A DNA stretch of 64,000 bases from Limnohabitans sp. DM1 (lineage in GTDB: Bacteria > Pseudomonadota > Gammaproteobacteria > Burkholderiales > Burkholderiaceae_C). A program made the translations under genes and the position numbers. The notes below the pieces were generated by a model. The model saw nothing but the letters and a program-made list of their open reading frames with translations, made no database searches and was not told where the DNA came from. Shown here piece after piece: positions 1 through 8,586 of the stretch (position 1 is its first letter; every line of letters starts with the position of its first letter). The stretch covers positions 227-64,226 of the forward strand of contig NZ_CXOO01000038.1 of the NCBI RefSeq assembly GCF_001269385.1, in the 5' to 3' direction.

Positions 1-369
1 AAGATGACCGTCAAACGCACGGCCAGGGCGTGGTCCTACAAAGAGCAGTTGCGTGAGATCCTTGATCGAAAGCAGATCAACGTTGTGCGAACCATGCTGG
101 ATCACTGGTGCACATGCGTGATGCGCTCCAAGGTCGAACCGATGAAGGACGTTGCCAAGATGATCCGCGCTCATATGGAAGGCATCGTGGCCTGGGCGCA
201 GACACGCCAGACCAACGGATTCCTCGAAGCCATCAACGGTTTGTTCCAGGCATCCAAGCGTCGTGCGCGTGGGTTTACGCGAATCACAACGATCAAGACT
301 GTCATCTTCTTGATCGCCGGGAGACTCGACTTCCACGCTATCAATCCTCATGCTGGGCAACCCACTTGA
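1..369 (+). CDS. ISL3 family transposase, C-terminal part
   Basis: This is a partial gene. The frame is open at the first base, and the first ATG at position 4 is only the first methionine visible in the window. The residues match the end of ISL3 transposases: a helical basic segment, a glycine- and arginine-rich turn (ASKRRARGFTRI) and the conserved tail RLDFHAINPHAGQPT. It would cut and rejoin the ends of its own IS. The catalytic Asp residues lie outside the window, so activity cannot be judged. Confidence 0.75.
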   Translation, partial: KMTVKRTARAWSYKEQLREILDRKQINVVRTMLDHWCTCVMRSKVEPMKDVAKMIRAHMEGIVAWAQTRQTNGFLEAINGLFQASKRRARGFTRITTIKTVIFLIAGRLDFHAINPHAGQPT

Positions 370-384
370 AATTCATCAGAGCCC
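1..384 (+). mobile_element. Right end of an ISL3-family insertion sequence (cut by window edge)
   Basis: The transposase reading frame is open to the left edge and stops at 367-369. Its last 120 residues look like the C-terminal end of a DDE transposase of the ISL3 type, including the closing stretch IAGRLDFHAINPHAGQPT. About 15 bases after the stop the sequence reads ATTCATCAGAGCCCC, whose reverse complement begins GGGGCTCTGATG, as expected for an ISL3-like terminal repeat. I therefore place the element's outer end near 384-385. The other end lies outside the window, so the target duplication cannot be checked. The insertion cuts into the gene on the opposite strand. Confidence 0.7.
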
Positions 385-1032
385 CATGAATTGAACACGC
401 AAGCTCGCAGCCACGTTCGTGCCTGAAGCGGGGACATGGATTTGCAATGCAGAATTCGTCAGCGGGGTATAGATGCTGCGCACAGCAGCTGCAACTTCTG
501 GCCTTGTGCCCGCCGGTAACAGCGCGGCAACTTCTGACGCCATGTAGGCGTGAGAGATGCGCATCCAGATATTGCCTGTCAACACCGCCTTGTACACATC
601 CAGCGTACTCGGTCCACCTAGGAGCGACTGCAGCACCGGTGTGTCGGTGTCGTCAGGGTACGGACCTGTTTTTTCTTGAACGCGAACCTCGATGTTTTTG
701 CTGCCAACGGTGACCGCATACACCGGGGTTTTTCGGTAATCGGGGTGGGCGTCGCTGTTGAGGTACAGCGCCACTTTGGCTCCTGCCGGGGCTTTGGCCT
801 TGATCTCTGCAACACCATTGCAGACCACCCGGCCAGGCTTGCTTTTGTAGCTGCTGTGCACCACGCCGTTGATTTCAACAGCATAGGGCATAGCCACATC
901 TCTGGATGTCGTGATGCTGAACTTGTAGGTTACCGTGTACAGCAAAGGGACCGGTACATTAGTGACCTTGCCCAGGTTGTTGGGCAATGTTTGGCTCGAA
1001 ACGGCCGCGTGGGTAGAAGTATGGGTTGCCAT
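376..1032 (-). pseudogene. VgrG-associated cargo protein, C-terminus lost to ISL3 insertion
   Basis: The gene encodes 218 residues and starts two bases after the VgrG remnant stops, so the two were one operon. There is no signal peptide. The N-terminal part is a beta-rich domain (VTYKFSITTSRDVAMPYAVE, then KVALYLNSDAHPDYRKTPVYAV). I do not recognise a catalytic motif. The last codons (MGL then stop) are read from the IS end GGGGCTCTGA, so the native protein was longer and the insertion removed its end. Genes directly behind vgrG commonly encode type VI secretion effectors or their N-terminal loading domains. I infer that role from position only. Confidence 0.6.
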
Positions 1033-1034
1033 AG

Positions 1035-2687
1035 TTAACAGCCTTGATCCTTGATGTCTTCGTTCGCTTCAGGGTCGGTTTGAGGTCCGCCCCAGAACAG
1101 CTGGATGGCGTTCGGTTCGTTGGTGGCAATCACCGCTGTTTTTCCATCAGAATCCGTTTTTCCTGCAAATTTTTTTCCATCTTCCAGAACCACCTGATAC
1201 GAGAGTCCAGCAACGGCTTGCCCTGTCCCGGGGTCAACTGCCCGGAACTGTTGATGGAAACGGTTTTGACTGACGCGCGGCATAGCCGGCATCACCACCG
1301 GCAAACTCTTGCCCTTGGGCGTCGCATGATTGGCTGCATGATTCGTCCACCCCCCGCTGGTGCCGTCCTCGATGCCCGAGGCTTTGAAGGTGGTGAAGCT
1401 ACCCCCGCCATTGATCACGATCTCTTCTTTGGCGGTGAAGGTGATCCGGTTGGCCGTTTGTGTGATCTTCACTTTGGCCAGGAAGCGGATGGATTTGTCC
1501 AGCGCTTGCATGTCCACGTTGGCCATGGCGCTGACGATCTTGATGCCGGCTTTGTAAGAGAAAAGGCGCAGGGCTTGTTCTGCACTGACCAGCAAGCTCT
1601 TGCCCGCGCTCACACTGGTGTGCCCGCCACTGGTGATGGCGTGGTGCTGGCCGCTGTGCTGGTGTGTGCTTTGCGGTGTGGTGCTCTCGATGCCCGCAGG
1701 GCTGGCCAGGACCAGGTGCGGTTCGCTCAGTTCAGGGAATTTGCCTTCTGTTTTTCCGTCCCCAGCAATGGCCTTGTTTTGCGCTTCAATGGCTTTGGCT
1801 ACGTCGCCTTGGTCGCTGGCTTCCTGCGCCTGGTGTTGCAGCGCCAAGTCGCCCAAACTGTCGTGCTGGCTGTGGGCGTTTTGTAGTCGGGCTGCGGTCT
1901 CGCTCAGGTGGGTGATGTGGCCATTGGCGTTGGGTCGGCCCTCGGTGCTGATGAGCAGGCCGTCTTTGGCTCTGACTGCGCCGTGTCCGTCGGTGCGCAG
2001 CTCAAAACCTTCGCCACGGTGGTCTTTTCTTCCCGCGTTGTCTTCGATGCGCGTGATGTGCCCCAGGCTCAGCTGGCTGTGCTGGTGGTCGCTCTTGATT
2101 TGCGCCTGGATCTTTTGGTCGGTGTCGTCCAGCACCAAGTGGTTGCTTCGGCCCGCTGCGCTGTTGCCTCCGCCGGGTTTGAGCTCTCGGCTTCTGAAGC
2201 CGCTTAAGGCTTGCTGTGCAGGCAAGGCCCAGGGCGGCGTGTTCATCTGGTTGTAGACCCGGCCGGTGCAGATGGGCTGGTCTGGGTCTCCACCCAGAAA
2301 GTCCACGATCACTTCTTGCCCGATGCGCGGCACGTGCATGGCACCCAGTTGGTTACCCGCCCACGCGGCAGACACCCGCACCCAGCAGCTGCTGTTGTGG
2401 TTCTTGGCGCCATAGCGGTCCCAGGGGAACTGCACTTTGATGCGCCCTAAAGGATCGGTGTAGATGTCGCTTTGTGCGGTGTCAGCGTCTGGCCCGCAGA
2501 CCAGGGCGGTCTCAGGGCCGTGGGTGTGGGGTTTGGGCTGAATGCCTTCGGGGTGCAGTAGTTCGGTGGTGGGCTGCACTTCAAAGCGCACCTCGATGCG
2601 CCATTGGCCGGACAGGCGTTGGGCGTCGGACAGGGCTTTGATCTTTTTAGCTTTTCGACATCCAACAAAAATGAAATCTCCATTCAC
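1035..2687 (-). pseudogene. vgrG: Type VI secretion tip protein VgrG, N-terminally truncated
   Basis: This 550-residue frame contains the second half of a VgrG spike. The gp5-like OB-fold region at residues 73-147 has DIYTDPLGRIKVQFPWDR, SSCWVRVSAAWAG, PRIGQEVIVDF and GGDPDQPICTGRVYNQ. It is followed by the conserved LSGFRSREL and SNHLVLDDT segments and the DUF2345-type extension. A full VgrG has about 300-400 further residues at the N-terminus (the gp27-like base). They are absent, and homology starts only near residue 20. The GTG start at 2687 overlaps the stop of the upstream remnant. A VgrG without its base cannot form the normal trimeric spike, so I call it broken. Confidence 0.8.
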
Positions 2688-2977
2688 TTCACATCCCGCG
2701 TGCTAGGTTTTACATCAGGTAAAAACTCAATGCTTTGAATGATCTTGAGCGCGATAGGTGTCAAGTCGCCGCGTTTACCATCGTTCAGATAGGCGACATC
2801 ACCACGTCCACAAAGAACCTTGGATGACTCGAATAAACAAAAACCAAACTTCGCTTGCGAAACCTCTCGTCACCCGTCAGATCTTCAAATGTTTCGACCC
2901 AGCCGTGCGAATTAACAGCGCGAATGTCATAGATATTTGTAGTGGCAATTATTCGATCAGCCAGATTTCTTTCATAT
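2684..2977 (-). pseudogene. Frameshifted remnant of an unidentified gene between vgrG and IS30
   Basis: One frame reads from the IS30 edge through ERNLADRIIATTNIYDIRAV and GWVETFEDLTGDER. A second frame continues near 2860 with REVSQAKFGFCLFESSKVL, then CGRGDVAYLNDGKRGDL, then TPIALKIIQSIEFLPDV, and stops at 2684-2686. The switch of frame, together with the protein-like quality of both halves, indicates a single gene with one frameshift whose 5' end was removed at the IS30. The product is unknown. Its place immediately before vgrG suggests a T6SS accessory or immunity gene, which is inference only. Confidence 0.4.
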
Positions 2978-4037
2978 GGCGGATTCAAGTACGAGGTGCA
3001 ACACGGTTTAACGAGGCGTGAAACACCTCGTGGGGTGTCTTGAATCCCAGCCGCTTTCTGGGGCGGTGATTCAATCTGTTTTCAATCATAGTCAACTCCT
3101 CATCGGTGACAGTTTCCATGCGCCGCTTCTTGGGAATGTATTGGCGCAGCAAACCATTGAAGTTCTCGTTGCTGCCGCGCTGCCAACTGCAATACGGATC
3201 GGCAAAGTAGGTCTGGATGCCAAGGGTCTGATCGATGGCCTGGTGATCCGCAAACTCCTTGCCGTTGTCCACCGTCAAAGTCTTCACCCGTGAGATCAGG
3301 GGCTTGAGTTTGGCTTCAATGGCCCGACCCACCAAATCAGCAGACTTGTTGGGCACTTTGGCCAGCACAGCAAAGCCACTCTTGCGTTCTACCAGTGTCA
3401 CGATGGCTTGTTTGTGAGCCGCGCCAATGACGGTATCTCCCTCCCAGTGGCCAACTTGCTTGCGATCTTCAATGTGGCTTGGCCTCTCGCTGATAGGGCG
3501 GCGATTGGGGATCTGGCCACGTCTGTCACGCCCGCACAGGTGGCGTTTGCGCCGGGGCTTTTGGCTGCGCAGGTTTTTGTGTAAATCACCGCCAGCGGCT
3601 TTGTTGGCATACACATGCAAATAGACGCTCTCATGGCTGACAGCCACCTTGCCTGCAATCTGCTCGGGGCTCCATTGAATGCCCAGGTAGAAATCCACAT
3701 CGGACCAGACTTTGGAATCTACACGGCGGGCATTACGGCTTTGCTGTGCCCGCTCAGTCGCCTTGGCGCAGGCTTGTTCGGCGCGATAGCCACGCTGGCC
3801 ACGACCACGGCTGAGTTCGCGGCTGATGGTGCTGCGGCTCCTGCCCAATGATCGGGCGATCTCGGTGATGGTCTGTTTGGCTTTCAAGAGGCTGTGAATT
3901 TGATATCGTTCTTCTCGGCTGAGGTGCTTGTACATCTGGCAACTTGGACTTGGCGGTTTGAGTGGCCATGATGCCTTGACATCCTCAGCCACCCATCACC
4001 GGGTTCATCTTTGTTGCACCTCGTACTTGAATCCGCC
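2978..4037 (-). mobile_element. IS30-family insertion sequence, apparently intact
   Basis: The element is about 1,060 bp and is bounded by perfect 26-bp inverted repeats at 2978-3003 and 4012-4037 (both read inward from GGCGGATTCAAGTACG). It carries one transposase gene whose stop lies in the left repeat. I see no direct target duplication: the flanks are CAT on the left and TTT on the right. The genes on the two sides are unrelated, which suggests a rearrangement or deletion next to the element rather than a simple insertion. Confidence 0.85.
2985..3935 (-). CDS. IS30 family transposase
   Basis: The gene encodes about 316 residues when started at the methionine of MYKHLSREERYQIHSLL, the usual IS30 N-terminus. 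An in-frame ATG at 3992 would add 19 residues that overlap the neighbouring truncated gene. The N-terminal helix-turn-helix reads TITEIARSLGRSRSTISREL. The DDE catalytic core is visible as HWEGDTVIG (first D), LTVDNGKEFADH (second D) and a region with FADPYCSWQRGSNENFNGLL that supplies the glutamate. The protein is full length and should be active. Its last four residues are encoded inside the left terminal repeat. Confidence 0.9.
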   Translation of the reverse strand: MYKHLSREERYQIHSLLKAKQTITEIARSLGRSRSTISRELSRGRGQRGYRAEQACAKATERAQQSRNARRVDSKVWSDVDFYLGIQWSPEQIAGKVAVSHESVYLHVYANKAAGGDLHKNLRSQKPRRKRHLCGRDRRGQIPNRRPISERPSHIEDRKQVGHWEGDTVIGAAHKQAIVTLVERKSGFAVLAKVPNKSADLVGRAIEAKLKPLISRVKTLTVDNGKEFADHQAIDQTLGIQTYFADPYCSWQRGSNENFNGLLRQYIPKKRRMETVTDEELTMIENRLNHRPRKRLGFKTPHEVFHASLNRVAPRT

Positions 4038-5535
4038 TTTGCAAAAACGGTTCGCCCTCGGGCGCAAAGGGGATCAGTGCCTCCTCGGCTCGCAGCAATT
4101 GGCTGGGGTGATGCCCGTGCTGCGGCTGCCATTGGGGCGTGGGTTGTTCCAACCATGCTTCGATAGGGGCGTGGTGTGCCGCAGCCGTGTTGGTGGTGAT
4201 GGTGATGTCGGTGGGGCTGCTGGTGTGTTCTGGGCTGGTTGTGGCGGCGGTGCTAGGCGATAGGTCTGGGCGCTGCCAGCCCAGTGCTTGAATCAAACTG
4301 TCGGCGCAGGCTGGCCAGGTGTAGTCACGCAACAGCGTTTCTCTAAGCTGGTGGGCTTTGCGCTGGTATTCGGCGGGGTCTCTTGCGATTTGAATCAGCG
4401 CATCAGCCAGTGATTTTTTGTCTCTCTCGGAAAAAAATGGATGCTGGAGCTCGCCTTGGACATCCAGAGCGTGAACCAAGTGCAACAAGTCCTTGCCTTT
4501 GAGTAGGTGGTAAACCCCGCTTTTCTGACTCAGGACCAAGGGCACACCCGCGGCGATGGCCTCCCAGGCCACCAGGCCGAAACCCTCGTGCCAAGAAGGC
4601 ACCATGCACACGCTGGATTGGCGCAATTCCGCAAACAAGGCTGGGCGGTCTTGCGTGAAGGGCAGGGCTTTTATGTTGATCACGCGACCTGCTTGGGTGT
4701 GCGCAAAGGCTTGGAGTTCTTGCTCGGCATTGGCGTAGTTCGGGCCGGGTTGGTCCTCTAAGGCTATGCCACGCAGGGTTATTTTGGGTTCGGATGCACC
4801 TTGTAAAAGCGCAGGCAGCCCGGGGTCGTTGTCGCAGCGGTGAACAGCATGCGCAAACCCGGCAACGCCCAGGTGGGCTTGCTTGATTTTTTGTGCTCCA
4901 GCGTCCAGCCGCCCGCTGATAAAGGCGGTAAATTGGTGGCGGTGCTGCTGGGGCTTAATCTCTGCCAAGCCGGGAATGAGCATAGGCACATCCGCTATGG
5001 CTGCATCCAACAAATTCGCCAATGCTCTGCGCAGCAAAGGCCCCACGGCCAGTCTCACATTGGCGGATTGGAACAGTGCTGTTTGCGCCTGCGTCTTGCC
5101 TTCGGCAGTGGCGCTGTTTTCGGCAAACGCTTCATAGTGGTCGTAGCTCATGTGGTGTATTAGTGCTGAGCGACCACCGTAATTGGGCACCATGGCATTG
5201 GCAATAGCACCCGTGATGCGGTCATGCCCCAGCCACACCGTTTGCAGTGGGTCTATGTCGGGCAGCTTTGCAAAGAGCTTTTCCCTAACCAGCGCTGTAT
5301 GCTCTGCACCCAGTTGGCCAGACGGGAGCACAAGGTTGACCAGCTCCACCTGGAATTGGTTTTTAGCGCTTGCTATATCCGACTCGTCGCAATCGGGCAC
5401 CACGCAGACCACGCGCAGCCATTGCCAATGCGCTGCCGCTACTGCCTGAAGCAGGTCTGTATTCAAGGCGTTAATACCACCGAATTTTGAGCCCCAGGCG
5501 GTGGCAAATGCGATGAGGGAATGGGTTTTTTTCAT
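3985..5535 (-). pseudogene. Glycosyltransferase (GT4-like) with truncated C-terminus, likely the N-terminal part of a STAND-type protein
   Basis: The start chosen is the ATG of MKKTHSLIAFATAW (5535); an upstream in-frame ATG exists at 5553. Residues 1-420 resemble a GT-B glycosyltransferase with the C-terminal signature SWHEGFGLVAWEAIAAGVPL (residues 314-333), including the E-x7-E pair. A Thr/Ser/His-rich linker follows (424-456), then PSQLLRAEEALIPFAPEGEP (477-496). That last segment resembles the lead-in to NACHT/STAND NTPase domains. The next residues (RIQVRGATKMNPVMGG) are read from the IS30 end, so the protein is cut exactly there. A large C-terminal NTPase and sensor part has probably been lost. 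The glycosyltransferase call is firm, and the STAND link is from memory of family patterns. Confidence 0.65.
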
Positions 5536-5672
5536 GAAATGATTTATCCGCAAGAGTTCAAATAGTAATCCATTGGTTTCCTGTAGGCCCCCTGAAATGG
5601 ATGAAAAATGGGGCGGAAGTGTCGAACTCGGGGGAACCGATCGAGGAATACCTGAAGTCCAACGTCGTGTAG

Positions 5673-6008
5673 GAAGGCCATTCCGCCAACTTCGGCGCTG
5701 CCGGTGCTCGCACCGAGATGCCTGGCTGCTCGCTGTGCATGGGCAACCAAGCCCAGGTGCGCGAAGGCGCGACCGTGGTGTCCACCTCTACGCGCAACTT
5801 CCCCAACCGCTTGGGCAAGAACACCAACGTGTTCTTGGCCTCGGCCGAATTGGCGGCGATCGCGTCCAAGCTGGGCCATATCCCGACAGTCGCCGAGTAC
5901 CACGAAGCCATGGGCATCGTGAACAAGGACGGCGCGGCGATCTACAAGTACCTGAACTTCAACCAGATTGAAGAGTACGTGGAGAACGCCAAGGGTGTGA
6001 CCGCTTAA
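5673..6008 (+). pseudogene. acnB: Aconitate hydratase B, 3' remnant
   Basis: The frame reads [16 protein letters not shown] then [20 protein letters not shown] and [20 protein letters not shown], and ends [17 protein letters not shown] before TAA at 6006-6008. This is the last ~110 residues of AcnB (an ~860-residue TCA-cycle enzyme), including the conserved iron-sulfur-adjacent CSLCMGNQA. An in-frame TAG at 5670 and unrelated sequence lie upstream, so the gene's first 85-90% is missing. The original 3' hairpin follows. It is a relic and marks a chromosomal junction; a functional aconitase must be encoded elsewhere. Confidence 0.8.
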
Positions 6009-6030
6009 GCGATCGTCCCTCCCTGAAAGC

Positions 6031-6056
6031 ACAAACGGCCCTTTGGGGCCGTTTGT
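6031..6056. terminator. Hairpin after acnB remnant
   Basis: Perfect 11-bp arms ACAAACGGCCC and GGGCCGTTTGT enclose a 4-base loop, 22 bases after the acnB stop. There is no long T-run, but the stem is strong and symmetric. The remaining bases to 6243 show no gene that I can support. Confidence 0.6.
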
Positions 6057-6243
6057 GTTGGTGATCACAGAGGATGTGATCGCTGCATCAGTCCCTTATC
6101 CACTTGATTTCTCTACCCTCTTGCTGAACCCTTGCAGGGTTTCGACAATCACTGACATCTGTTTGGCCCACTTAGGCTCGCTGTATTCTCTGACCGATTG
6201 CCTCACCCTTGAGGGGGCATAAGCACCTCTTGGAGACTTTTCA

Positions 6244-7266
6244 ATGGCTTTTGCTTTTCGCGGCCTCAGGGTTTGCACTTTACTCACCGCCATGGTCTTG
6301 ATGACCGCGGCGCAAGCTCAATCCGATTGTCGGCCAGCGCCTGCGGGCGTGGCCCAGTTGCTTGAAAGTCGACCCGGCTTTCATCGGGTCCGAGGGCCAT
6401 TGGCCGAATTCGATCCCTGCCACCGTTCTGTTCAATTGTCGATGCCAGGTCTTTTTGCGGACAAGCTGGCCGACAAGCCACCTTTGATGATCATTGCCCA
6501 CGGGGGTAATGGACCTGGCTCAGCCGAGCTGGAAATGGTTCGCCGGATGAATGCGCGAGGCGTGGCCACCTTGTTATTTGATGCCTATGAGATGAACGGT
6601 TTTCAGTACCGTGGCACCTCGTTGTTTTTGACCGGCACCACCAATGAATCGCGCCAGCGCATGATCTTCAAAGCCACCTTGGGTGCTTATGACTGGATTC
6701 GACAAAACGCCCGCATTGACACCACACGCCTTTACATTCACGGTTTGTCCAACGGTGGCAGTGTGGCGTTGAACATGGCTGCTGTGGTGGATCCCGCGCA
6801 TGTCCGCATGGTGTTTTCTGAGGGGGCGCCTTCGGCAGGCATCGGCATGCCTGATCAGATCCGTGTGCCCCTGAAAATGGTGTTCGGCAAGATCGACAAC
6901 TATGGCGGCAGAACGGCAGACGACTGGATGCACCTGCGCACCGACCCCTGTGTGGTGAACCTGCCCGCCGAGGGCGCGGCGCCAGGCACGGCCCAGCGCT
7001 GCAGCCTTCAGGTCAATCCAACGGCGCAGGGACTTTCGCCTTACCAATGGGGAGAACAACTCAAGGCCGAGGGGCAGCCGGTGGAATTTTGGTTTTACGA
7101 TGAAGCAGCGCACGGGTTGTTGGCGGGACCGATCGATCGAGGGATGCGCACTTACGGTTCCGGACCCACGGCTTCCCAACGCTTTGGCTGGATTGGTGCG
7201 AGTTCCAACGCAGCCAACCGTTTTGTCGCTGACCTGACAAAGGCCATCAAAGCAAGCTACCCGTAA
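6244..7266 (+). CDS. Secreted alpha/beta hydrolase (dienelactone hydrolase-like)
   Basis: The product has 340 residues with a signal peptide (hydrophobic VCTLLTAMVLMTAAQAQS, cleavage near AQA-QS), so it acts in the periplasm or outside. The alpha/beta-hydrolase fold is shown by PPLMIIAHGGNG (oxyanion region), the nucleophile elbow IHGLSNGGSVALN (Ser in G-L-S-N-G) and a late histidine in DEAAHGLL. The acid residue is probably one of the Asp residues between them. Family members hydrolyse esters or lactones; the substrate here is unknown. Several cysteines may form disulfides. The gene stands alone. Confidence 0.75.
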   Translation: MAFAFRGLRVCTLLTAMVLMTAAQAQSDCRPAPAGVAQLLESRPGFHRVRGPLAEFDPCHRSVQLSMPGLFADKLADKPPLMIIAHGGNGPGSAELEMVRRMNARGVATLLFDAYEMNGFQYRGTSLFLTGTTNESRQRMIFKATLGAYDWIRQNARIDTTRLYIHGLSNGGSVALNMAAVVDPAHVRMVFSEGAPSAGIGMPDQIRVPLKMVFGKIDNYGGRTADDWMHLRTDPCVVNLPAEGAAPGTAQRCSLQVNPTAQGLSPYQWGEQLKAEGQPVEFWFYDEAAHGLLAGPIDRGMRTYGSGPTASQRFGWIGASSNAANRFVADLTKAIKASYP

Positions 7267-7458
7267 ATCAGACGCTGATGGCTGCCGAAAATGCCGTGGT
7301 TTGGGGTCGTCTCGACAGTGCTTTCGAAGGGCAGGGCAGACGCAGGAGCTTTTCGTTGATTCATCGGACATGTCCCAGCAGCAACCATGGTCAATGGTCG
7401 TCGCTCTGAAGAATGCTCGCACAGAGCGTAAGGTGAAGGTCATTTTTTTGGAGAACCT

Positions 7459-8421
7459 ATGCTCAATCGTCGCCATTTCTTAGGCACAGGCCTTGCCGGT
7501 GCAAGCGCCTTGACCTTTTCCTCCGTTTGGTCGCAAAACACCCCCCAGTTCGGCGCGCCCGAATTGCCCTCGGTGGGTTTCAAGCGCATGAAGCTTGGCA
7601 CGATGGAGGTGATTGCCTTGAACGACGGTGCTGTGCGGCGTCCGCTGGGCCAGGAGTTTGTGCCTGCCGTGCCGCTGGACCAGGTCAAGGCCTTGCTGGC
7701 ATCACAAAACCTGCCCACCGATTACATCGACGTGCCCTACACCCCGTTTTTGTTGATCAACGGTAACCAGCGCTATTTGTTTGACACCGGTTTTGCCGAC
7801 AACGGCCCGCCCACCACGGGCAAGCTGCTGGGCAACTTGGCCGCAGCGGGCTTCAAGCCCGAAGACATCAACAATGTGGTGCTGAGCCATTTTCATGGCG
7901 ACCACATCAACGGCTTGCGCTTCAAAAACGGCAGCCTGGTCTACCCCAACGCCCGCGTGCATGTGCCGGCCCCCGAGCACGCCTTTTGGACAGACGAAGC
8001 CCGCATCGCGGCAGCGCCAGCAGGCATGCAAGGCGCTTTTGGGGCTGTCAAACGTGCCTTGACGGGTTTGACGGCAGACCAACTGGTCAAGTTCGAACCT
8101 GGCAGCAACGTGGCCCCTGGCATCCAGTCGGTCGCCGCCTTTGGTCATACCCCGGGCCACACCTTGTTCACGGTGCGCTCCGAGGGGCAGTCCTTTGCCT
8201 ACGTGGCCGACATCACCAACGTGCCGTCCCTGTTCGCCCGCAACCCCGACTGGGCGGTGCTCTTTGACATGAACCCCGAAATGGCCCGCCAAAGCCGCCG
8301 CAAGATCTTTGACCTGCTGGTCAAGGAAAAAATGATGGCCGGTGGTTTCCACTTCCCCTTCCCGGCCTTTGGGACCATCACGCCCTCGGGCAACGGTTAC
8401 CAGTTTGTGCCCGTGGCCTGA
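7459..8421 (+). CDS. Tat-exported metallo-beta-lactamase-fold hydrolase
   Basis: The product has 320 residues. The start MLNRRHFLGTGLAGASALTF gives a typical twin-arginine signal (RRHFLG), so the folded enzyme is exported. The metal site appears as SHFHGDHINGL (H-x-H-x-D-H) near residues 143-153, a later GHTPGH histidine and ADITN for the bridging Asp. This is the family of lactonase/glyoxalase-II-like hydrolases. The substrate cannot be read from the sequence. A GGAGAA ribosome site lies just upstream of the ATG. It may be co-expressed with the preceding secreted hydrolase, although 192 bases separate them. Confidence 0.8.
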   Translation: MLNRRHFLGTGLAGASALTFSSVWSQNTPQFGAPELPSVGFKRMKLGTMEVIALNDGAVRRPLGQEFVPAVPLDQVKALLASQNLPTDYIDVPYTPFLLINGNQRYLFDTGFADNGPPTTGKLLGNLAAAGFKPEDINNVVLSHFHGDHINGLRFKNGSLVYPNARVHVPAPEHAFWTDEARIAAAPAGMQGAFGAVKRALTGLTADQLVKFEPGSNVAPGIQSVAAFGHTPGHTLFTVRSEGQSFAYVADITNVPSLFARNPDWAVLFDMNPEMARQSRRKIFDLLVKEKMMAGGFHFPFPAFGTITPSGNGYQFVPVA

Positions 8422-8586
8422 TTCACCACATCAGCCGCACGCAACCAAAGCCCGGGTCTGACAGCCCGGTTTTTTTTGTGTCCGTTTTGGACAGTGGCAC
8501 CCCGGGTGCTTGGCTACGATGTGCGCTGTGCTCAGCGACAGGACCCCAAGGGGGCTTCGCATTCCCAGTTTTTCGGAGACCTCACC

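Noticed and set aside
376..1038. Plus-strand frames opposite the VgrG cargo gene
   Set aside because: They show no family features. The minus-strand frame is adjacent to and co-directional with vgrG and reads as a regular beta-rich protein.
2758..3021. 87-residue plus-strand open frame running into the IS30 end
   Set aside because: It is antisense to the better-supported minus-strand remnant and its end is encoded by the IS repeat.
6096..6293. 65-residue minus-strand open frame ahead of the secreted hydrolase
   Set aside because: It overlaps the hydrolase start and signal peptide, is basic and low in complexity, and has no ribosome site or known relatives.
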